Origin: Chloroflexota bacterium | GTDB lineage: Bacteria > Chloroflexota > Anaerolineae > UBA1429 | Direction of reading: 5' to 3' | Length of the DNA stretch: 11,143 nt | Assembly (NCBI GenBank): GCA_014360745.1 | Contig: JACIWY010000081.1 | Span: forward strand, 1-11,143 | Shown: positions 6,570-11,143 of the stretch, piece by piece | Numbering within the stretch: position 1 is the first letter of the stretch | Layout of the letters: every line of letters starts with the position of its first letter | Position numbers and translations under genes: made by a program | The notes under the pieces: generated by a model | Databases searched by the model: none | Seen by the model: the letters and a program-made list of their open reading frames with translations, nothing else | What the model was told of the DNA's origin: nothing

Positions 6570-7952
6570 ATGGCGACCAAGATCATTCTACCCAAGCTTG
6601 GCCAGACGATGGAGGAGGGCCTCATCGTCGAGTGGAACAAAAAAGAGGGCGATCCCGTCGCCCGAGGCGATGTGCTTTTTCAGCTTGAATCGGACAAAGC
6701 CGTGTTGGAGGTCGAGGCGCGAAACAATGGAGTGTTGCGCAAGATCCTCCTCGAGCCGGGGATCAAGGTGCCGGTGGGCACGGTGGTGGGCATCATCGCC
6801 GAGCCCGACGAAGATATCAGCGCCCTTCTTGCCGAGGTGGGGGGCGGGGCACCTGAAAAAGCCGCGCCGGCGCCTCAGGCCGAGCCGACCGAGGAGCGCG
6901 GCGCGCAACAACCGCAGGCCGCCCAAGTCGCTGCGCCGATACACCCCGCCGGAGAACGCATCTTTTCCTCGCCGCGAGCGCGCAAGCTGGCCCGTGAACG
7001 GGGCATCGATCTGGCTATGGTGGCCGGATCGGGGCCAGGCGGCCGCATCATCGAAAAGGATGTGCGGGCCTACTTGGAGAGACAGCCGGCAGCCACCCCC
7101 TTGGCGCAGCAAATCGCCGCGCGCGAGGGCGTCTCGCTGGAAGGTTTGGCACCCGCCGGCGAGCGGGTGCGCGCTGCTGCCGTGCGCGAGGCGCTCAAGG
7201 CGCCGGGAGCGCCGCCTGTGGCCCCGGCCCCGGTGGCCCCAGCTCCCGGCGAGGTCAAGCCCTTGACCGGTGTGCGAGCCATTATCGCCCAGCGCATGGC
7301 CGCCTCGGCCCATACGACGGCGCCGGTCACGTTGCAGAGCGTGGTGGATGTCACCGAGTTCGTCAAGGTGCGCGAACAGTTGCGCGCCGCCTTTGCCGAA
7401 GAATTGGGCTTTGCCATCGGCTACAACGACCTCCTGGCCGTCATCGTCGCTCGTTGTTTGCGCGAATTCCCTTATATGAACGTCCGTTTGGAGGAAGAGG
7501 CAGAAGGGGGCGGCGCCGTCATCCGCTATCTGGAGCACGTGAACTTGGGCATGGCCGTAGATAGCGAACGGGGCTTGTTGGTGCCCGTCATCCGCGATGC
7601 CGACAAGATGGGTGTCAAAGAGTTGGCACGCACCTTCCGCGAGCTGGTGGAGCGCGCGCGCCTGGGCAAGGCTCTGCCCGACGACCTGACCGGTGGCACC
7701 TTTACCATCACCAATTTGGGCATGTTCGGCGTAGATATGTTCACGCCCATCATTAACCTGCCCGAAACCGCCATTTTGGGCGTAGGGCGCATCAAGCCCG
7801 AGCCGGTAGCCATCAACGGACAGGTGGAGATCCGTCAGCGCATGTGGCTCAGCCTGACCTTCGACCACCGTTTGGTGGACGGCGCGCCGGCTGCGCGGTT
7901 TTTGCAGGGGATCATGAGGTACATCGAGGCACCTTATTTATTGTTGGCTTGA
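6570..7952 (+). CDS. Dihydrolipoamide acyltransferase E2 of the 2-oxo acid dehydrogenase complex
   Basis: The product has 460 residues and forms the core of the complex, moving the acyl group from E1 to CoA. Domains in order: a lipoyl domain (3-78) with the lipoylated Lys43 in ESDKA; an Ala/Pro/Glu-rich linker; an E3/E1-binding peripheral domain (132-169) with SPRARKLARERG and GSGPGGRI; a second stretch (175-209) that aligns to the same domain but lacks the GxGPGGR turn; a Pro/Ala linker (211-229); and the catalytic acyltransferase domain (230-460) with the active-site FDHRLVDGAP, His433 and Asp437. There is a single lipoyl domain. It is 77 bases downstream of E1 and surely works with it. Whether the acyl group is acetyl from pyruvate or from acetoin cannot be read from the sequence. 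No E3 (dihydrolipoamide dehydrogenase) gene is present in the window. Confidence 0.93.
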   Translation: MATKIILPKLGQTMEEGLIVEWNKKEGDPVARGDVLFQLESDKAVLEVEARNNGVLRKILLEPGIKVPVGTVVGIIAEPDEDISALLAEVGGGAPEKAAPAPQAEPTEERGAQQPQAAQVAAPIHPAGERIFSSPRARKLARERGIDLAMVAGSGPGGRIIEKDVRAYLERQPAATPLAQQIAAREGVSLEGLAPAGERVRAAAVREALKAPGAPPVAPAPVAPAPGEVKPLTGVRAIIAQRMAASAHTTAPVTLQSVVDVTEFVKVREQLRAAFAEELGFAIGYNDLLAVIVARCLREFPYMNVRLEEEAEGGGAVIRYLEHVNLGMAVDSERGLLVPVIRDADKMGVKELARTFRELVERARLGKALPDDLTGGTFTITNLGMFGVDMFTPIINLPETAILGVGRIKPEPVAINGQVEIRQRMWLSLTFDHRLVDGAPAARFLQGIMRYIEAPYLLLA

Positions 7953-7997
7953 TCCATGGAGCCCCAGGTGCCCACCTCTTGGGTGTGTGTAGTAGTT

Positions 7998-8004
7998 AAG
8001 GAGG
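7998..8004 (+). promoter_or_regulatory. Shine-Dalgarno site for the DUF4432 gene
   Basis: AAGGAGG ends five bases before ATG 8010 and is the strongest ribosome-binding site on the + strand. It places the start at 8010, not at the in-frame ATG 7956 just after the E2 stop, and suggests independent, efficient translation. Confidence 0.82.
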
Positions 8005-8009
8005 AAACT

Positions 8010-9092
8010 ATGGCACAACTTTACGGTCGGGTTTGGTCAAAGGAAGAGCTGCTCAAACGGGCGGGCAGGATGTCGCAGCTCGGCGATGTCCGCCTCGTCG
8101 AGCTGCAAGAGGGCAACGCCAGAGGCGTGCGCGTGGCCCAGTTTCAAACGGGATCGGGCCTAGAGTTCGAAGTGCTGTTGGATCGCGGCATGGACATCGG
8201 GGCGTGCAAATATCGCGGCGCCTCGTTGGCCTGGGAATCGTCCACCGGGCCAGCACATCCGGCCTACTTTGAGCGGGGCGGGCTGGGTTGGCTGCGCACC
8301 TTTCACGGCGGGTTGGTGACCGGCTGCGGTATGACGAGCGCCGGCGCGCCCAGCTCTGACGCCGGCGAGGAACTGGGGTTGCACGGGCGGCTGTCGCACA
8401 CACCGGCTACCAACGTCTGGGCAGACGGCGCCTGGCGCGGCGACGACTATGAGATGTGGGTGCGCGGGCACATGCGCGAGACGGTGGTGTTCGGCGAGAA
8501 CCTGACCCTCGTCCGACGTATCTGGGCTCATCTGGGCGAATCGCGCCTGTTCCTGCGCGACCTCGTGACCAACGAAGGGTACATCACCACGCCCCACATG
8601 ATGCTCTATCACGTGAATTTCGGCTTTCCTCTGTTGGACGAGGGCACGGAGCTGATCTCAAGATCGACCCAGGTCACACCGCGAGACGAAGTGGCTGCCC
8701 CCGGGCTGGATGCCCACGCCCGTTACGAGGCGCCCATCCAAGGATACGCGGAGCAGGTCTTTTATCACGACATGGTAGCCGACGCGGAAGGCTATGTGAC
8801 TGTGATCCTGGCCAATCGCGGCTATGACAACGGTCGGGGGCTGGGCGTCTATCTCAAGTATCGCCAAGCCGAGCTGCCGCGCTTCACCCAATGGAAGATG
8901 GTGGGCGCGGGCACTTATGTCACCGGCCTGGAGCCGGCCAATTGCCGCGTAGAGGGCCGCGCCGCAGAGCGCCAGCGGGGCACGCTCCAGTTCCTGGAGC
9001 CCGGCGAACAGCGCGAATACCTGCTGGAAATCGGCGTGTTGGATGGCAACGCTGCCATCGACGCCGCAACCGCTCGGTTACCCGGCGCCTGA
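8010..9092 (+). CDS. DUF4432 family, aldose 1-epimerase-like protein
   Basis: The product has 360 residues with no signal peptide or membrane segment, so it is probably cytoplasmic. It looks like the DUF4432 branch of the galactose-mutarotase fold, beta-sandwich proteins that bind and often epimerise sugars at the anomeric carbon. Recognisable blocks are LDRGMDIG (57-64), GWLRTFHGGLVTGCG (93-107), LHGRLSH (124-130) with His125, MLYHVNFGFPLLDEG (198-212) with His201, and GTYVTGLEPANC (301-312). The two histidines sit where the mutarotase catalytic and substrate-binding histidines fall, but I infer this from spacing only. It follows E2 by 57 bases and shares the strand with the polyol cassette, which fits a role in feeding a sugar anomer into the pathway. 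The sugar is unknown; some members of this family may not be epimerases. Confidence 0.82.
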   Translation: MAQLYGRVWSKEELLKRAGRMSQLGDVRLVELQEGNARGVRVAQFQTGSGLEFEVLLDRGMDIGACKYRGASLAWESSTGPAHPAYFERGGLGWLRTFHGGLVTGCGMTSAGAPSSDAGEELGLHGRLSHTPATNVWADGAWRGDDYEMWVRGHMRETVVFGENLTLVRRIWAHLGESRLFLRDLVTNEGYITTPHMMLYHVNFGFPLLDEGTELISRSTQVTPRDEVAAPGLDAHARYEAPIQGYAEQVFYHDMVADAEGYVTVILANRGYDNGRGLGVYLKYRQAELPRFTQWKMVGAGTYVTGLEPANCRVEGRAAERQRGTLQFLEPGEQREYLLEIGVLDGNAAIDAATARLPGA

Positions 9093-9115
9093 TGGATGTC
9101 GAATAACCCGGCGCG

Positions 9116-9835
9116 ATGAGCGCACCCTTTGAGCTGCTCGCCTGCTATCCTGAGCTGGCCGAGATGCTAGACAACCTCTGTGCCGGCGCGCCTTGGTGCG
9201 TCACCGGCGCGTCGGCGCTTTTGTCCGATGGGGCTAACTGGTTGTTCGAGATCACCAAGCCTAAACATTGGCGCCGCCGGGCCGATGGCGCCACCTTAGT
9301 GGGCATCGGGGCTATCGGGGGATCGCTCGAAGCGCACGAGGCCATCCTGGAATGCCTGCGCCGCGAAGCACGCGAGGAGATCGACATCGAGATTGCGCCG
9401 CTTTCCTCGCAATCGACCTACCTCATCTATGAGCACCGAGAGGTCCATCGCCTTTCTTTGCCCGAGCGGACTTTTCCCCGACCGGCACTGTTGACCATCA
9501 GCGAGAACCTCTATCGCCGACATCTGCGCCCCGAATGCGAGATCCTGGCCATCGTCACCTTCCTGGCCCGCCTCGAGGGCGAACCTCACCTGCGCGACCT
9601 GTTCGGCTTATTGACCATCCCCGAAGGTGCGCTTGCCGAGGTCCTCGGCCCGGACGAAATCGCGCTGTCTGCCGTGGCAGCGCTGCCCGGCGTCCGCTGG
9701 CAGACACGAGAGCCATTGCCAGAGAACACCGTGTTGATGCCCGTCTGGACCGCCCAGTCGTTGCAGGTGTTGATACGCTCAGCAAATGTCGGGCAACTCG
9801 GAAGTTGCCCGACATTTGCCCTCGACACAATCTGA
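9116..9835 (+). CDS. Nudix hydrolase-like protein with a tail coded by a palindromic repeat
   Basis: The product has 239 residues. Residues 69-91 read as a Nudix box: Gly69, Glu75, then RREAREE (82-88), with the paired glutamates that bind divalent metal. The one departure from GX5EX7REUXEEXGU is Asp90 where the last glycine is expected. Nudix enzymes cleave nucleoside diphosphates linked to another group; the substrate here cannot be told. An in-frame stop at 9104 forces the start to 9116, the first ATG after it; there is no clear Shine-Dalgarno, and the gene begins 23 bases after the DUF4432 stop, so it may rely on read-through ribosomes. The last dozen or so residues (NVGQLGSCPTFA and following) are coded by a perfect inverted repeat and are probably not part of the ancestral protein. 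Confidence 0.72.
   Translation: MSAPFELLACYPELAEMLDNLCAGAPWCVTGASALLSDGANWLFEITKPKHWRRRADGATLVGIGAIGGSLEAHEAILECLRREAREEIDIEIAPLSSQSTYLIYEHREVHRLSLPERTFPRPALLTISENLYRRHLRPECEILAIVTFLARLEGEPHLRDLFGLLTIPEGALAEVLGPDEIALSAVAALPGVRWQTREPLPENTVLMPVWTAQSLQVLIRSANVGQLGSCPTFALDTI
9782..9819. repeat. Perfect 17-bp inverted repeat; likely bidirectional terminator or dispersed palindromic element
   Basis: GCAAATGTCGGGCAACT, loop CGGA, then its exact reverse complement. All 17 pairs match. It lies between two convergent genes, only 26 bases before the end of the - strand gene, with AAA and TTT near its outer ends on either strand, so it could stop transcription both ways. It also runs inside the end of the Nudix frame. 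The size, perfection and position look like a small mobile palindromic unit, but a second copy is not present in this window. Confidence 0.8.
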
Positions 9836-9845
9836 AAACCGCCCT

Positions 9846-11021
9846 TTAGATCAAGCCGAGCTGCGTCCCCACCTTCTTGAACGTATCCAGCACAAAATCG
9901 AGCTGCTCGTCGGTGTGGGTGGCCATGTAACTGGTGCGCAGCATCGATTGGTTGGGCGGCACCGCTGGCGGGATAACGGGGTTCACATAAATCCCCGCCT
10001 CGCGCAGCGCCTTCCAGAACATGAACGTTTTCATGTCATCGCCGACAAAGATGGGCACGATGGGCGTTTGGCTGTTGAGCGTGCTAAAGCCCATCTCCTG
10101 ATACGCTTTGCGCATCCGCTCGCCGATGGCCATGACCCTATCGGCCCGCTCCGGCTCCTCTTTGAGCACCTCCAACGCAGCAGACACGGCGGCCACGTTA
10201 GAGGGCGGCATGCTGGCGCTAAAAATCTGCGAACGGGCGGTGTGTTTGATATAGTCGATGACCGCGAAATCGCCGATGATCACCCCACCCAGGGAGGCGA
10301 ACGCCTTGCTAAAGGTGCCCATGATCAGGTCCACCTTGTCGGTGAGCCCAAAATAAGCCGCCGTGCCCCGCCCCTGGGCGAGGACGCCTAGGGAATGGGC
10401 GTCATCCACCATCAGGCGTGCGCCATACTTTTGGCAGAGCTCGACCAGCTCCGGCACGGGGGCAATATCGCCGCCCATGCTGAACACCCCATCGACGACC
10501 ACCAGCTTGCCCCGGTCGCCACAGCTTTGCAGCGTGCGCTCCAGGTGTTCCATGTCATTATGACGGAAACGTTTCGTCTCGCCCCAGGCCAAGCGGCAAC
10601 CATCGACGATGCTGGCGTGATCCTCGCGGTCGGCGATCACCACGTCATCGCGCCCCACCAGCGCCGAGATGGTGCCCAAGTTGGTGAGCATGCCGGTGCT
10701 AAAGATCAGGCCGGCCTCTTTGCCCAGAAAATCGGCCAGGTCTTGCTCCAGCTTGTTGTGCAATGTCAGATTGCCGTTGAGAAAGCGCGAGCCGGTGCAG
10801 CTTGTGCCATAGCGCTTGATGGCCTCGATGGCCGCTTGGCGTACCTTGGGGTGGGTAGTCAGCCCCAGGTAATTGTTGGAGCCGATCATGATCATGCGTT
10901 TGCCATCGAGGATGGCCTCAGTGCCCTCGGTGTCTTCCAAGGGCGTGAAATACGGATAATACCCCGCCTCCCGCGCTTCGGCAGCCCGGGTAAAGGCCCA
11001 GCACTTTTCGAACAGATCCAT
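9846..11021 (-). CDS. Alpha-oxoamine synthase, serine palmitoyltransferase-like (PLP enzyme)
   Basis: The product has 391 residues. The fold is the PLP-dependent alpha-oxoamine synthase family, which condenses an amino acid with an acyl-CoA (or acyl-ACP) and loses CO2. Visible are GSNNYLGL (47-54), CTGSRFLNG (75-83), His135 in DHAS that stacks on PLP, DDAHSLG (206-212), the PLP lysine Lys239 in GTFSKAFASLGG, and near the C-terminus PPAVPP followed by LRTSYMATHT with Arg362. TFSKAFASLGG and the MDLFEKCWAFTRA opening resemble Bacteroidetes-type serine palmitoyltransferases more than 8-amino-7-oxononanoate synthase or glycine C-acetyltransferase, which usually have GTLGKA. Serine plus palmitoyl-CoA giving 3-ketosphinganine is therefore the first guess, but the three activities are hard to separate by eye and no sphingolipid gene is adjacent. 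The start is fixed by GGAGG five bases before the ATG; a longer frame from 11072 is not needed. It ends ten bases from the convergent Nudix gene. Confidence 0.87.
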   Translation of the reverse strand: MDLFEKCWAFTRAAEAREAGYYPYFTPLEDTEGTEAILDGKRMIMIGSNNYLGLTTHPKVRQAAIEAIKRYGTSCTGSRFLNGNLTLHNKLEQDLADFLGKEAGLIFSTGMLTNLGTISALVGRDDVVIADREDHASIVDGCRLAWGETKRFRHNDMEHLERTLQSCGDRGKLVVVDGVFSMGGDIAPVPELVELCQKYGARLMVDDAHSLGVLAQGRGTAAYFGLTDKVDLIMGTFSKAFASLGGVIIGDFAVIDYIKHTARSQIFSASMPPSNVAAVSAALEVLKEEPERADRVMAIGERMRKAYQEMGFSTLNSQTPIVPIFVGDDMKTFMFWKALREAGIYVNPVIPPAVPPNQSMLRTSYMATHTDEQLDFVLDTFKKVGTQLGLI

Positions 11022-11026
11022 GATAA

Positions 11027-11031
11027 CCTCC
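11027..11031 (-). promoter_or_regulatory. Shine-Dalgarno site for the alpha-oxoamine synthase
   Basis: On the - strand GGAGG lies five bases before the ATG whose A is at 11021. It supports this start against an upstream in-frame ATG at 11072, which falls about where transcription is expected to begin and would add 17 residues foreign to the family. Confidence 0.8.
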
Positions 11032-11084
11032 GATAATGTGGATGAGAGCGCGAGAATAAAAGATGACGACATATACCGATCGGC

Positions 11085-11113
11085 ATTCTAGGCTGGGGAG
11101 CGCCTTTTGTCCA
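11085..11113 (-). promoter_or_regulatory. Sigma70-like promoter of the alpha-oxoamine synthase gene
   Basis: On the - strand, TGGACA (11113-11108) and TAGAAT (11090-11085) are separated by exactly 17 bases, each one base off consensus. The start of transcription should fall near 11077-11079, giving a leader of about 55 bases that contains the Shine-Dalgarno. This is the best promoter in the window and indicates that the gene is transcribed on its own. Confidence 0.65.
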
Positions 11114-11117
11114 GCCT
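11090..11117. promoter_or_regulatory. Inverted repeat overlapping the promoter, possible operator
   Basis: AGGCTGG (11090-11096) and CCAGCCT (11111-11117) are exact 7-base inverted arms 14 bases apart. One arm touches the -10 box and the other overlaps the -35 box. A dimeric regulator bound here would cover the promoter. It could also be chance in GC-rich DNA. Confidence 0.3.
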
Positions 11118-11143
11118 GGCAAGCTGCGGCTCCGGCCCCGCGC

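Noticed and set aside
7211..7254. GC-rich imperfect repeats in the E2 gene
   Set aside because: They encode the Pro/Ala linker typical of E2 proteins and need no other explanation.
6588..7868. Long open frame (426 codons) antisense to E2
   Set aside because: It mirrors the codon pattern of a clearly real gene in GC-rich DNA, has no recognisable domain and no ribosome-binding site.
7953..8009. Possible hairpin (CACC...GGTG) between E2 and the DUF4432 gene
   Set aside because: The stem is only about four pairs and has no T-run; apart from the Shine-Dalgarno the gap shows nothing supportable.
10395..11036. Open frame on the + strand opposite the alpha-oxoamine synthase
   Set aside because: It is a shadow of the - strand gene, which has full family motifs, a promoter and a Shine-Dalgarno.

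Overview
The window is GC-rich bacterial chromosome, densely coded, with no RNA gene, transposase or CRISPR array that I can see. Nine genes fill it. Eight lie on the + strand with overlaps or short gaps, and one lies on the - strand and converges on them. The gene style suggests a non-proteobacterial, GC-rich lineage; Chloroflexota (Anaerolineae-like) is my best guess. That guess rests on the fused E1 alpha-beta dehydrogenase, the polyol-phosphate gene set and a serine-palmitoyltransferase-like enzyme. It is an inference from remembered family resemblance, not a search result.

Positions 1-4348 hold a tightly coupled polyol/ketose-phosphate cassette. It starts with a 5'-truncated sorbose-1-phosphate-reductase-like MDR dehydrogenase, followed by a sorbitol-6-phosphate 2-dehydrogenase (SrlD type), a mannitol-1-phosphate 5-dehydrogenase (MtlD type) and a PfkB/1-phosphofructokinase-family kinase. 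Junctions overlap by 4, 1 and 4 bases (GTGA, TGATG, TTGA), so translational coupling is likely. By family chemistry the three dehydrogenases would bring sorbose-1-P, glucitol-6-P and mannitol-1-P to fructose-6-P, and the kinase would make a hexose bisphosphate for glycolysis. No transporter or PTS gene is in view.

Positions 4349-7952 begin with a short AT-rich gap holding an 18-bp operator-like palindrome. Then come a fused E1 alpha-beta 2-oxo acid dehydrogenase and its lipoyl acyltransferase E2, most likely the pyruvate dehydrogenase complex; acetoin dehydrogenase is the main alternative. The E3 subunit is not in the window. The likely logic of the whole + strand run is sugar alcohol to pyruvate to acetyl-CoA.

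Positions 8010-9835 hold a DUF4432-type aldose-epimerase-fold protein and a Nudix hydrolase. A perfect 17-bp inverted repeat forms the last codons of the Nudix gene and separates it from the convergent - strand gene (9846-11021). That gene is an alpha-oxoamine synthase of serine-palmitoyltransferase type, with a clear sigma70-like promoter at 11085-11113.

The most unusual items are the apparent tandem duplication of the Rossmann domain in the first gene, the palindromic repeat that codes the Nudix tail, the operator-like palindrome before E1, and a second, degenerate E3-binding domain in E2. I found no clearly new multi-gene system.
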